Assembly (NCBI RefSeq): GCF_014058425.1
Contig: NZ_CP049366.1
Location: forward strand, 124,001-188,000
Direction: 5' to 3'
DNA: 64,000 nt
DNA from: Companilactobacillus pabuli
GTDB taxonomy: Bacteria > Bacillota > Bacilli > Lactobacillales > Lactobacillaceae
Positions within the stretch are counted from its first letter, which is position 1, and each line of letters starts with the position of its first letter. The notes under the pieces are model-generated. The model did no database searches and had not been told where the DNA came from. It saw nothing but the letters and a program-made list of their open reading frames with translations. Below, piece by piece: positions 33,298 to 42,122 of the stretch. Both the position numbers and the translations under genes were made by a program.

Positions 33298-34347
33298 ATG
33301 AGTTTGTACGATAAGTTTGTTGAAAATAAACGTTTGCGACGATTTATATTGTTAGTTGTCGTTATCGGTTTATTCTATTTATTTAAAAGTATGATGAGTA
33401 TGTTTTTATTAACTTTCATCTTTACTTTTTTATCAGTTCAATTAGTTAGAACGATTCAAAAAAAAGCTCCTAGAATAAAACCAGTTTGGATAATCGCACC
33501 AACTTATTTGATTATTATTGCTTTGTTGGTGTTTGTGATTGCTAATTATGTGCCACAGTTGGTTAGTCAAACGGTCAAAATGTTTACTTCGTTGCAGTCA
33601 TTTTATGAGAGTGAGGATGTTCGTTCGAACCCTTATTTGAATATTATTTATAATTATTTGCAACAGATCAATTTGGATAATCAAATCAAAGTCGCTGTTA
33701 CTTCAGTTGTTAACTATATTAGTAGTGTTGGGGCGGTTGGCTTTAATATTGTAATATCGTTCTTACTCAGTTTCTTCTACACGAGTCAAGTTGAACAAAT
33801 GAATGCTTTTGGTCGACAATTTTTAGACAGTAAATACGGTTGGGTCTTTGCAGATCTAAAGTATTATGGTCAAAAATTCGTTAATACTTTTGGAGTTGTT
33901 CTAGAAGCTCAATTGATGATTGCAGTCGTAAATACTGCTTTGACGACGATTACCTTGTTATTCATGAAGATGCCAGGAATTATTGCTTTAGCAGCCATGG
34001 TCTTTCTTTTGTCATTGATTCCCGTGGCTGGAGTGATTATTTCGTTAGTTCCACTAAGTTTCGTGGCTTATTCGGTCGGAGGTATTCGTTACGTTATTTA
34101 CATCGTTATCATGATTATTGTTATTCATTTGATAGAAACGTACTTCTTGAATCCACAATTTATGTCCAGCATGACGCACTTACCAATTTTCTTTACCTTT
34201 ATCGTCTTGATTGTTTCCGAGGAATTACTTGGTACTTGGGGGTTGATTGTTGGAATCCCAATTTTTGTCTTCTTCCTCGATATCTTGGGTGTGCACTCAA
34301 TCGGTGGTCCCAAAAAGCGCAGAATAAAGTTAAAGAAAACGTTATAA
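33298..34347 (+). CDS. AI-2E/PerM-family transporter
   Basis: This is a 349-residue polytopic protein. The start is the ATG at 33298 behind GAGGTG; an in-frame GTG nine bases upstream overlaps it. It has about eight membrane segments in the family layout, with a coiled region between helices 3 and 4 and the C-terminal block PIFFTFIVLIVSEELLGTWGLIVGIPIFVFFLDI. Members include autoinducer exporters and Na+/H+ antiporters; the substrate here is unknown. Confidence 0.82.
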   Translation: MSLYDKFVENKRLRRFILLVVVIGLFYLFKSMMSMFLLTFIFTFLSVQLVRTIQKKAPRIKPVWIIAPTYLIIIALLVFVIANYVPQLVSQTVKMFTSLQSFYESEDVRSNPYLNIIYNYLQQINLDNQIKVAVTSVVNYISSVGAVGFNIVISFLLSFFYTSQVEQMNAFGRQFLDSKYGWVFADLKYYGQKFVNTFGVVLEAQLMIAVVNTALTTITLLFMKMPGIIALAAMVFLLSLIPVAGVIISLVPLSFVAYSVGGIRYVIYIVIMIIVIHLIETYFLNPQFMSSMTHLPIFFTFIVLIVSEELLGTWGLIVGIPIFVFFLDILGVHSIGGPKKRRIKLKKTL

Positions 34348-34420
34348 TTAAGATTAAGCTAGTTTTGTCATATATAATGGAGATAAATGTAGTCAACTGA
34401 CGTAGATGGGAGATTAAATT

Positions 34421-35881
34421 ATGTCATTTTTCGATAGAAAAAAGAAAGAAAACGATGATAATTATTCTGATCTAAACAATTCTTCATATCAAAATCCCCA
34501 ACCGGATCAAAATAATTTTGATCAAGCACAAAATCAATATAATGATGCTCAGATGAACAATGGTACCCAATTTGGTGGCAATGATTTTAACCAACCAAGC
34601 CAAGCGGCACAGCCTGGTAGCAACGATTATTTCTTTGGTCAAAATCAACCACAAATGCAACAACAACCACAGATGGACTCTAACCGAAATCCACAACCGG
34701 GGATGGATAGCGGTGAAGAGTGGCAATACACTGAACAAAATTTGCAAAATACTTTGGATCAAAGTGCTGATTTGAAGTCACAATTGCGTAGTCAACTATT
34801 GACTGATCGTAGTTATTGCAACCATATTTTGAGAAATGTCGGCAGTGATCAAGTAGACGAGAGAAAGCAAGCTACTGATAGAATCGACCAAATCAATGCT
34901 TCTTTGAAGGAATGGTTTGGAACAGATGAAATGGCTAATGAGATTTACTTAGACGCCAATAGTGACTATTATATTTTCACTGATGATTTAGCTGCCAATC
35001 CTGATAGTGACACAACTAATATGTGGCAACAATTGACTATGACCATGGCTGACAAAGGTTTAATCGCTAATGCAATTTCAGTCACTTACAACGACCAAAT
35101 TGATGAAGCTTGGATGAATTATCAAAATGCTGGTTTTGTTGATGGCAATGCTTATCTATTGAATATGTACAATGACTTGCAGGGACGTAATATGAATACA
35201 CCTGTAACGCCGGCTGAAATTCCGTTCGATGCTGATTACCGTGTTCAACATGTTAGTGATAAAGTCGATAAAATTTTGGATGCTGATGATAAGTTGGTCA
35301 TGGAAGTTTCTAGAAATGCCAACCACCAATTACAAATTATTCGTCACTACAAAAACGGCACGCAATTGTTGAGTCGGGATATTTTCGATGTCAATGGAGT
35401 AATCTCAGCTACCCAATTTTATGACCACAGAAATACCAATAAAGTCGTTCGTGAGAACTTTTATCGTCAAAATGGAACATTGGTCTTGATTAAGAGTTAT
35501 ACAGCTGAGGAACCTTATATTCAGCTATTCAGTGAAGGCAATGTCTTGATCAGTACCTTTGATAATGATGAAGATTTGATTTTCTGGTGGTTGAAGAACC
35601 AAGCCTTGAAACAAAATGCTTCAACGATTTTTGTTTCAATCAATTCTGAATATTATAAGAAATTATTGGAACTCAGAGATTACGGATTTGAAGTAATTCC
35701 AATCGTGATGAAACAGAGTGAAAATGCTCAAGAAGTGTCTGATTTGATTGAAGGTAGGGACAAGATCAACGCTGTCTTAGCTGGTTCTGATCAAGTTAAT
35801 ACTTATTTGAACAAGAATTCGAAGAATAAGTTGGATATCACTACCTTAAAAGAATTAGATACACCTATTTATAAAGAATAA
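34421..35881 (+). CDS. Cytoplasmic protein with Gln/Asn-rich N-terminus, possibly GtfB-related
   Basis: This is a 486-residue protein behind GGGAG. The first ~105 residues are low-complexity (Gln, Asn, Pro, Asp). The rest is globular: a helical part, then beta repeats resembling the accessory-Sec glycosyltransferase stabiliser GtfB (LQIIRHYKNGTQLLSRDIFDVNGVISATQFYDH), then an alpha/beta region. The GtfB link is a pattern impression only. No secA2, secY2 or asp gene is near. There is no signal or membrane segment. Confidence 0.5.
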   Translation: MSFFDRKKKENDDNYSDLNNSSYQNPQPDQNNFDQAQNQYNDAQMNNGTQFGGNDFNQPSQAAQPGSNDYFFGQNQPQMQQQPQMDSNRNPQPGMDSGEEWQYTEQNLQNTLDQSADLKSQLRSQLLTDRSYCNHILRNVGSDQVDERKQATDRIDQINASLKEWFGTDEMANEIYLDANSDYYIFTDDLAANPDSDTTNMWQQLTMTMADKGLIANAISVTYNDQIDEAWMNYQNAGFVDGNAYLLNMYNDLQGRNMNTPVTPAEIPFDADYRVQHVSDKVDKILDADDKLVMEVSRNANHQLQIIRHYKNGTQLLSRDIFDVNGVISATQFYDHRNTNKVVRENFYRQNGTLVLIKSYTAEEPYIQLFSEGNVLISTFDNDEDLIFWWLKNQALKQNASTIFVSINSEYYKKLLELRDYGFEVIPIVMKQSENAQEVSDLIEGRDKINAVLAGSDQVNTYLNKNSKNKLDITTLKELDTPIYKE

Positions 35882-35888
35882 TCAAACC

Positions 35889-35935
35889 AAAAATCCTCAT
35901 TGGAATGTATTGAAACATTCTAGTGAGGATTTTAT
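35889..35935 (+). terminator. Rho-independent terminator
   Basis: AAAATCCTCA and TGAGGATTTT, with an inner GGAATG/CATTCT helix, followed by T-rich sequence. Confidence 0.8.
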
Positions 35936-36031
35936 TTTGCAATTTAGTCAAACTTAATAAAGAAACTTTTTTTTATTGCCAAATTCGTGTAAAATGTACT
36001 TTGTTAAAGAAATGAAAAGAGGATCATATAA

Positions 36032-36721
36032 ATGGCAAAATTAGTTTTCATTCGTCACGGACAAAGTGAATGGAATTTATCAAACCAATTTACTGGTTGG
36101 GTTGATGTTGACCTTAGTGAAGAAGGTGTAAAGCAAGCTCAAAATGCTGGTAAACTTCTTAAGGAATCTGGCATCCAATTTGACCAAGCTTACACATCAG
36201 TATTGACACGTGCTATCAAGACATTGCACTATGCTCTTGAAGGCTGTGACCAACTATGGATTCCTGAAACAAAGACATGGAGACTTAACGAACGTCACTA
36301 TGGCGCACTTCAAGGTCTTAACAAGAAAGAAACAGCTGAAAAATACGGTGATGAACAAGTTCACATCTGGAGACGTTCATACGATACATTACCTCCACTA
36401 TTGAAGTCTACTGATGAAGGTTCAGCAGCTAACGATCGTCGTTATGCAAACCTTGACCCAAGAATTATTCCTGGTGGCGAAAACCTTAAAGTTACTTTGG
36501 AACGTGTAATTCCATTCTGGGAAGATGAAATTGCTCCTAAGCTATTAGACGGCAAGAACGTAATCATCGCTGCCCATGGTAACTCACTACGTGCTTTGAC
36601 TAAGTACATCGAAAACATCTCTGATGCTGACATCATGGACGTTGAAATGACTACTGGTGAACCAGTTGTTTATGACTTGGATGACAAGTTGAACGTTGTT
36701 AACAAGACAAAGCTTAACTAA
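36032..36721 (+). CDS. gpmA: 2,3-bisphosphoglycerate-dependent phosphoglycerate mutase
   Basis: This is a 229-residue protein and full length. It has the phosphohistidine motif [10 protein letters not shown] (H9), the substrate loop [32 protein letters not shown], and the second catalytic His in [10 protein letters not shown]. It interconverts 3- and 2-phosphoglycerate in glycolysis. Codons are highly biased, as expected for a strongly expressed glycolytic gene. It starts at ATG behind AGAGGA and is monocistronic. Confidence 0.97.
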   Translation: MAKLVFIRHGQSEWNLSNQFTGWVDVDLSEEGVKQAQNAGKLLKESGIQFDQAYTSVLTRAIKTLHYALEGCDQLWIPETKTWRLNERHYGALQGLNKKETAEKYGDEQVHIWRRSYDTLPPLLKSTDEGSAANDRRYANLDPRIIPGGENLKVTLERVIPFWEDEIAPKLLDGKNVIIAAHGNSLRALTKYIENISDADIMDVEMTTGEPVVYDLDDKLNVVNKTKLN

Positions 36722-36742
36722 TTTTTGAATTAGTTTGAAATT

Positions 36743-36774
36743 AAGACTGCACATTGTGTGCGGTCTTTTTTTTA
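36743..36774 (+). terminator. Rho-independent terminator of gpmA
   Basis: AAGACTGCACA and TGTGCGGTCTT form the stem, followed by T8. Confidence 0.85.
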
Positions 36775-36828
36775 TGACCGTGAGAAGTGATCCTTAGAAT
36801 TTTCGTATTTTATTTATAAGCATCGTAA

Positions 36829-36856
36829 TTGAATTATAAGTATTGATGTGTATAAT
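36829..36856 (+). promoter_or_regulatory. Promoter of hicAB
   Basis: TTGAAT (36829-36834), a 16-base spacer and TATAAT (36851-36856). Confidence 0.65.
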
Positions 36857-36879
36857 AATTTATGAAGGGAAAATTTCCT

Positions 36880-37068
36880 ATGACTATGAAACCCAAAGAA
36901 ATGGTAAGACTTTTAAAACAGAATGGATTTATCGAAAAGTCGCAACAAGGTTCACATTTAAAAATGTATAATCCTTTTACTAAAGTTACCATTATTATTC
37001 CCATACATGTTAGAGAGATGAAAAAGGGTCTCGAAATTGCTATCTTGAAGAAAGCAGGTCTTAAATAA
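36880..37068 (+). CDS. hicA: HicA-family mRNA interferase toxin
   Basis: This is a 62-residue protein. The start is the ATG at 36880 behind GAAGGG. It has the double-stranded-RNA-binding-like HicA fold with the catalytic His in QQGSHLKMYNP. It is followed after 23 bases by its HicB antitoxin. By family knowledge it cleaves mRNA when HicB is depleted. Confidence 0.88.
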   Translation: MTMKPKEMVRLLKQNGFIEKSQQGSHLKMYNPFTKVTIIIPIHVREMKKGLEIAILKKAGLK

Positions 37069-37091
37069 TGTCAATTATAGGAGGTTACGAA

Positions 37092-37484
37092 ATGCCAGCA
37101 AAGAAAAATATTTTAGTTTATCCAGTAATTTTGCATCCGGAAGATCAAGGTTATAGTGTAGAAATACCTGATATTGACAATGGTACTTGGACTCAAGGCG
37201 ATAATATAAAAGATGCCTTATTAATGGCTCAAGATGCAATTGGAATTATGCTTGATGATAAAACAGAATACCCTGAACCTACTGACTTGGAAGACATTAA
37301 AATTAAGGCTAATGATATTAAGACAGTCGTTTATATTGATATGGAAGAGTATCGTCGCAATAATCCTAAGACAGTTCGCAAGAATGTAACTGTACCAGAG
37401 TATTTGGTAGTTTTAGGTAAGAAGAAGAACATCAACTTTTCTGCTGTTTTGACCGAAGCTTTGAAAAATAAATTGGAAATGTAA
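37092..37484 (+). CDS. hicB: HicB-family antitoxin
   Basis: This is a 130-residue protein. The start is the ATG at 37092 behind ATAGGAGG. The N-terminal HicB fold (YPVILHPEDQGYSVEIPDIDNGTWTQGD… and EALLMAQ-like DALLMAQDAIG) is followed by a C-terminal DNA-binding part (VTVPEYLVVLGKKKNINFSAVLTEAL, ribbon-helix-helix type). It neutralises HicA and probably represses the operon. Confidence 0.9.
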   Translation: MPAKKNILVYPVILHPEDQGYSVEIPDIDNGTWTQGDNIKDALLMAQDAIGIMLDDKTEYPEPTDLEDIKIKANDIKTVVYIDMEEYRRNNPKTVRKNVTVPEYLVVLGKKKNINFSAVLTEALKNKLEM

Positions 37485-37557
37485 AAATACGATTTTTAAT
37501 ATCAATTGATTGAAAAATGAAAGCAATAGTTATTCGTCATAAATGCGCAATCTACAA

Positions 37558-37620
37558 TAAAAAAAGCTCCATTAGAATATCGATCCCCAAAGGGTACGAG
37601 TATTCTAATGGAGCTTTTTG
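37558..37620. terminator. Long bidirectional terminator between hicB and the XrtG operon
   Basis: AAAGCTCCATTAGAATA and TATTCTAATGGAGCTTT form a 17-pair stem with A/T runs on both sides, so it can end both convergent operons. Confidence 0.88.
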
Positions 37621-37622
37621 AG

Positions 37623-37990
37623 TTAATACAGACTGATACAATAAGACCGAGTAGGAGATTCACCAACTTCCAATCTGACCAATTCGGCGTTTAATTCTTC
37701 CAAGCGCGGTGTGAACAAGTTGAATAGCCACATCGTAACGTTTTCGGTCGTTGGATTAACGTATTGGAAAGCGGGGAGTTTGTTTAAGAATTTTCCTTCG
37801 AAAGTATCGCAAACTTCTTTGATCTTTTTTCGATATCATTAAAAACAATCATTTGGTCATTTTTACTGTGAATTTCGCAAACAATCTCCCACGTGTGGTT
37901 GTGTTGCTGACCTTCACCGTTTTCCCAGCGCATGGCGTGACTGGCGTTGACGTAATACTTGATTTTGTAAGTGTGGTATTGATATCTCAT
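37623..37990 (-). pseudogene. XrtG-associated 6-pyruvoyl-tetrahydropterin-synthase-like gene, frameshifted
   Basis: The N-terminal part (MRYQYHTYKIKYYVNASHAMRWENG, then QQHNHTWEIV with the zinc-type His pattern) reads in one frame to FNDIEK. The remainder (KKIKEVCDTFEGKFLN…YCISLY) continues in another frame. The switch falls in a run of six A (six T at 37825-37830); seven would restore a protein of about 121 residues. Small PTPS-like proteins of this kind accompany XrtG loci. It could be a true pseudogene, transcriptional slippage at the run, or a sequencing error. Confidence 0.8.
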
Positions 37991-39320
37991 CATGATTAGT
38001 AGTTTTTTTCTCCTTCATTCGAAAGTCATTTTTCACAATATTAGTTACTTTATTCCATTCTTCTTTGAAAGGTACTGAGTTCCAACCGGATTTGGTGGTC
38101 ATACTATTGATAACTCCAATCAAACGGATGCCGGCACAGATGAAATTATAAAATGGCAAAGTAAGAGTGACCCACCATTGTTTCCGATAAAAGGTTTGAT
38201 CGTTAGGAAAGTCTTCCAAGAGTTGAAGCACACAAATATAGTTTAATACTTCTACAAAAATATATAGTAGGTAAATAATGAAATATGACATCCCCATCAT
38301 AATCGGTGAGTAGCGGAAAAATAGCAATACGACACTGGCACAAAGCCAAATCATTCGAGGAAATAGGAAGGTGTGGTCGATCAATAGTCGTCTGACCATG
38401 AAATTTTTAAAGAATTCTTTTACCTCCAAATTATTAGCATATTCCTGAATGACTTCGACTTCACCACGTTGCCAACGTTGTCTCTGCGTGTAAAGTTCGG
38501 ATAAATCTTTGATAGGTTCGATGTAGAAGAACGCATTAGCACAGAGTCCAACTTTTCGCTTCATCCGTTGTCTAATTTGGAAAGTCATATCGGTGTCTTC
38601 ACCAATTGTGTTGATATCATACAAGAAACTTTTCATCACAGCTTCCTTACGAAAAGCCGAAAAAGCCCCAGACATCGTGAATAGTTGGTTTTTATGAGAC
38701 TCCATTACTCGACCGGAAAGAAAGGCTTGGGCGTATTCGAAGTATTCGTTATAACGCAGTAACGAACCATTTTTCTTTAGCATTAAACGACTGGGTAAAA
38801 TACTACCAGTTAAAGCAGAGACTTCATAATCATTTTCAAAACGTAAAACCATATTCATCAAGGCATTTTTTTCAAGTACGCCATCACTATCAATGTTGAT
38901 AATATAAGTTCCGATGGCTCCATATAACGCCGCATTTAGAGCTTGAGCTTTACCCGGAGCGGTGTGGATCAAACGTAAATTCATGTCAGAAAAAGTATTT
39001 TGAGCGTGGGCAAAAACTTGAAAACTGTTGTCAGTACTGTTGTTGTCAGCCAAAATAACTTGAATCAATTTAGTTGGATAAGTTGAATCGTGAATCGATT
39101 GAATACAGGCAAACAAAGTATCTTCAGAGTTGTGAACGGGGACTAAAACGGAGATTATTGGCATTTTTGCAGGCATAATCATCTTTTTAGGATGGCGGTT
39201 GCTGATCATAATGCGCACACTGGAAATAATGGAAGGGATGATTTCAACTAGAATCGGAATCAAGGCCCAAGTCAACCAGAATCCCATTTTAAACAAGGTT
39301 AGGTCTAACCAATAACTCAT
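37914..39320 (-). CDS. XrtG-associated family 2 glycosyltransferase
   Basis: This is a 468-residue membrane protein. One N-terminal membrane helix precedes a GT-A domain (ISVLVPVHNSEDTLF, DSD in NIDSDGVLEKNALM, the acceptor motif GEDTDM, and QRQRWQRGEVEV, the QxxRW motif of processive synthases), then about three C-terminal helices. By family and position it is the glycosyltransferase that accompanies exosortase XrtG. It starts two bases after the XrtG stop. Its last ~25 codons run into the next gene, an unusual 77-base same-strand overlap. Confidence 0.87.
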   Translation of the reverse strand: MSYWLDLTLFKMGFWLTWALIPILVEIIPSIISSVRIMISNRHPKKMIMPAKMPIISVLVPVHNSEDTLFACIQSIHDSTYPTKLIQVILADNNSTDNSFQVFAHAQNTFSDMNLRLIHTAPGKAQALNAALYGAIGTYIINIDSDGVLEKNALMNMVLRFENDYEVSALTGSILPSRLMLKKNGSLLRYNEYFEYAQAFLSGRVMESHKNQLFTMSGAFSAFRKEAVMKSFLYDINTIGEDTDMTFQIRQRMKRKVGLCANAFFYIEPIKDLSELYTQRQRWQRGEVEVIQEYANNLEVKEFFKNFMVRRLLIDHTFLFPRMIWLCASVVLLFFRYSPIMMGMSYFIIYLLYIFVEVLNYICVLQLLEDFPNDQTFYRKQWWVTLTLPFYNFICAGIRLIGVINSMTTKSGWNSVPFKEEWNKVTNIVKNDFRMKEKKTTNHDEISIPHLQNQVLRQRQSRHALGKR

Positions 39321-39322
39321 TT

Positions 39323-39943
39323 TTATCCCTCCTTGCTAAAACGTTTTTTTATTCCTGTAACGAGTTTCCGGAAATTTTGATAAAGACTGTGAGAAATTTG
39401 CGAGTAAGTGAAGACATTGTAGTACAAAGCAATGACTAAGATGTAGAAGACCATTCTTCCAATAATGGAGTGTCCGATAAAGAAGGCACCACCGCCAGCA
39501 AAGTGAACGATGACGATAATTAAGGCTAATCGAAGCACGTTTGCTAAATAAATCCAGAGAATGCCAAAAATTCCGAAAAAGGTCTTTTCATAACGATTGA
39601 AGATAGGAAAGAAAACGACGATACTGATGTAAGCCATCGTTTCAATAATCCCAGAACACTCGTAATCAATCGTCATCGTCAGTGGTTGAGTGGGATTGTT
39701 GATACTGATCAGACCATAACGATTCATGACTTCACTCATATTAGTCAGATTTCCGAACCATTTGACACCATTGATAACTGAGTGAGTAAAAAACCAGACC
39801 CAATAAGGATCACTGAAGCCGATTAGAATAAAAAAGAGCCCGCCAGTTCCGATAAGAAAGAAGAATGCTGGAACGTGAGCTCTTTTTAAAACGGAAAGTA
39901 GGTATATCCAAACAACGATACCAATTACTAAATAAATACTCAT
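39323..39943 (-). CDS. xrtG: Exosortase XrtG
   Basis: This is a 206-residue polytopic protein with the exosortase/archaeosortase triad: Cys96 in YECSGIIE, Arg138 in NVLRLALI and His158 in IGHSIIGR. It starts at ATG, overlapping the TGA of the Firmicu-CTERM gene by four bases, so the two are translationally coupled. Exosortases process C-terminal sorting signals at the membrane; the adjacent Firmicu-CTERM protein is the obvious substrate. Confidence 0.9.
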   Translation of the reverse strand: MSIYLVIGIVVWIYLLSVLKRAHVPAFFFLIGTGGLFFILIGFSDPYWVWFFTHSVINGVKWFGNLTNMSEVMNRYGLISINNPTQPLTMTIDYECSGIIETMAYISIVVFFPIFNRYEKTFFGIFGILWIYLANVLRLALIIVIVHFAGGGAFFIGHSIIGRMVFYILVIALYYNVFTYSQISHSLYQNFRKLVTGIKKRFSKEG

Positions 39944-40671
39944 GCTGATCTCCGTTTCTTAAAATTAAATCCTGAGTATTTCAAAACAGCAGCTATAGCG
40001 ATAACGAATCCGGTACTTGCTAGAACTACTGGTCCGGTACTACCACCGGTTACGTGAAGCTTACCTGACCAAAGACTATTATTTTCTAGGCTGATATTTT
40101 GTCCCGAAGTGTTAGAAATTCCTTTGAGGTCTTTGAATGGAATTTTAGCTTCAAAAACATAGCCAGTACCTTTTACAGTTTTACCATCGCCCATTTTTTG
40201 ATTGATATATTGGTTAGCAACGTAAACACAATCATTAACAGTTTCGTATAATCCGGTAGAATTATCGTAAATTCCCAAAGCAACAGCTTTTTTGTCACCA
40301 ACATCTAATTTAACGGTTTGATTGCCATTAAAATCAATACTAAATGTTTTTCCACCAACATTTAGAGTATATCCAGATGGTTGGAAGTTAGTATAACCAC
40401 CAGATAAAACAGGGTGCATCATGACGTATAGATAAATGTTATCATTATCAGTCAACATAGAAGCATACTTGATATTATCATTATCCCAAGGGAACTTCAT
40501 TGGCTGTTTAGTTTTGTCGGCCCAGTCGTCAAAGTTTCCATCGATAGTAATCCCCAAATCACCACTTTCATTATTATTGGGTGTTAAATTATCAGATGCA
40601 GCTTGGGCAACTGTTCCAAAACTAGCAAAAAAACATAAGGCACTCATTAAAATAATGATGAATCTTTTCAT
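39940..40671 (-). CDS. Firmicu-CTERM protein, predicted XrtG substrate
   Basis: This is a 243-residue protein behind AAAAGGAGG. The signal peptide ends near AQAA. A mature beta-rich domain (residues ~35-205) opens with LGITIDGNFDDWADK, like the DOMON/CBM9-type ‘DGNFDDW’ start. The C-terminal sorting signal has GSTGPVVLAST, a membrane helix and KKRRSA. This tripartite tail next to XrtG defines the Firmicu-CTERM class. It is probably processed and fixed at the cell surface. Confidence 0.88.
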   Translation of the reverse strand: MKRFIIILMSALCFFASFGTVAQAASDNLTPNNNESGDLGITIDGNFDDWADKTKQPMKFPWDNDNIKYASMLTDNDNIYLYVMMHPVLSGGYTNFQPSGYTLNVGGKTFSIDFNGNQTVKLDVGDKKAVALGIYDNSTGLYETVNDCVYVANQYINQKMGDGKTVKGTGYVFEAKIPFKDLKGISNTSGQNISLENNSLWSGKLHVTGGSTGPVVLASTGFVIAIAAVLKYSGFNFKKRRSA

Positions 40672-40985
40672 AACTGGTCCTCCTTTTTATAGAATATAAA
40701 TATTTTAATTCTCACCTTCATTATAGTTCCTTTTTAGGATTAGAAACCAGTAAATAATGACAGTTTTTATAATTGTTTTATTTAATTTTTTGTTCAAAAA
40801 ATAGTTCAAATATGACATTAAAAGTTATATTTGACACAGTATAATCGTTATTTGTTCAAATGACGATATAAAAACATGATTTTTGATGAAGAAGACTAAT
40901 TTAGTTGCATTAAAGCAGAGAAAGAAAGTGCAAAAACAATTATAATGAGTGGCATAGATCAAAGTGCTCAAATGGGGGATAAACT
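40672..40985. promoter_or_regulatory. Divergent control region of the XrtG and exopolysaccharide operons
   Basis: No gene is visible in these 314 bases. GTTCAAA occurs three times in direct orientation (40792-40798, 40804-40810, 40854-40860). The last two continue as GTTCAAATATGAC and GTTCAAATGAC, suggesting repeated binding sites. TTGACA at 40831, TATAAT at 40840 and TATAAT near 40941 are possible promoter parts; none forms a perfect -35/-10 pair, as for an activator-dependent promoter. Confidence 0.45.
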
Positions 40986-42104
40986 TTGAAGAGAAAAATG
41001 CATTTAGTATTCATCTTTGTAATTTCCTTATTACTCGTAGGATGCGCTAAAGAAGAAATTGATGTAAAAATTCCAGCTGACAAGAGCAATTTTATTCAAA
41101 GGACTGACTATGGCAATTATTCTATTGAAACGAATAAATTAAGAGATTTTATCGAAAAGAAAATGTTAACTAAGTCAGGTCTTTACACTAATTCCAAGCA
41201 GCAATCGTTTAAGGAGAATAATGCGCGCGGTCATGAATTATTGTCGGAATCATCTGGTATGTGGTTGGAATATTTAGTTTATAACCGAAGGTACAAAGAA
41301 TTTAGACAATTTTATGCTGCAACGAAAAAGACATTTGATTTAAAGACACAATTTAGTTATCGCTATATCCCTAGTAAGCATAAGAAATTTCCGGTTAATG
41401 CTACTTTGGATGATTTGAGAATAATCAAGGCTTTACAAATGTACAGCGAAAAAACTGGCAATAAAAAATATCAAAAGGAAGCTGCTACTCGTTTTGCCAT
41501 GTTAAAGAAAAATACTATGAGTAGAGGGAAAATCGCTAGTTTCTATGATACCGACACTAAGAAGCAGAGTAGTGAGAGTGCTTTAGCGTATTATGATTTT
41601 CCGGTTTTGAAGTATTTTGAGAATAATAAGCAAAATCGTAAAATGTATCGTCAACAATTAGCTGTTGTACAAAATGGCTATTTGGGTGATGCTTTTCCGT
41701 TGTACGCATCAAATTACAATTGGCAAAGTAAGACATATAGCAATGATGATCTGAATACTTCGGAAGTCATGGAAACTTTCTTGCATTTATCACAGGTTGG
41801 CAAACTCAAAAAAGTTTCATTGAATTGGTTAAAACGACAAATCAAAAATAATACTTTGTACAACATATATTCAATTAATGGCAGCATTGTCAGTCGTTCC
41901 CATTCGGCCGGTAGTTATGCAGTTGCAGCGATGGTTTTTGCCAATGAACATGATGAAAAGATGTACAAAAGAGCGATGAAATTAGTTTGGAAGTATCAAG
42001 TATTAGATAAGGATTCGGATATCTATGGCGGTATTGGGATCGAACGTCAAAATGAAGCTTATTCATATAATAATTTAACTACATTATTAGCAGCAAATTA
42101 TTAG
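40986..42104 (+). CDS. YdaJ/PssZ-like lipoprotein, GH8-type glycosidase fold
   Basis: This is a 372-residue protein. The start is a TTG at 40986 behind GGGGG; an ATG lies four codons later. The lipobox LLLVGC anchors it outside. The mature part follows the (alpha/alpha)6 pattern of family 8 hydrolases: a helix-turn repeat with ESSGMWLEYLVYNRRYKEF near the first acidic site, DDLRIIKALQMYSEKTGN, and SSESALAYYDFPVLKYF. In the yda and pss operons such a protein cuts the exported polysaccharide. It heads the rightward six-gene operon. Confidence 0.75.
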   Translation: MKRKMHLVFIFVISLLLVGCAKEEIDVKIPADKSNFIQRTDYGNYSIETNKLRDFIEKKMLTKSGLYTNSKQQSFKENNARGHELLSESSGMWLEYLVYNRRYKEFRQFYAATKKTFDLKTQFSYRYIPSKHKKFPVNATLDDLRIIKALQMYSEKTGNKKYQKEAATRFAMLKKNTMSRGKIASFYDTDTKKQSSESALAYYDFPVLKYFENNKQNRKMYRQQLAVVQNGYLGDAFPLYASNYNWQSKTYSNDDLNTSEVMETFLHLSQVGKLKKVSLNWLKRQIKNNTLYNIYSINGSIVSRSHSAGSYAVAAMVFANEHDEKMYKRAMKLVWKYQVLDKDSDIYGGIGIERQNEAYSYNNLTTLLAANY

Positions 42105-42122
42105 TAGGGGGTGCAGAAGAGT

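Noticed and set aside
34421-35881. Accessory Sec (SecA2) glycosylation locus
   Set aside because: Only a weak GtfB-like pattern is seen; no secA2, secY2, asp genes or serine-rich repeat protein is nearby.
37068-37091. Upstream start for HicB overlapping hicA
   Set aside because: The AGGAGG lies inside that extension and is correctly spaced only for the ATG at 37092.
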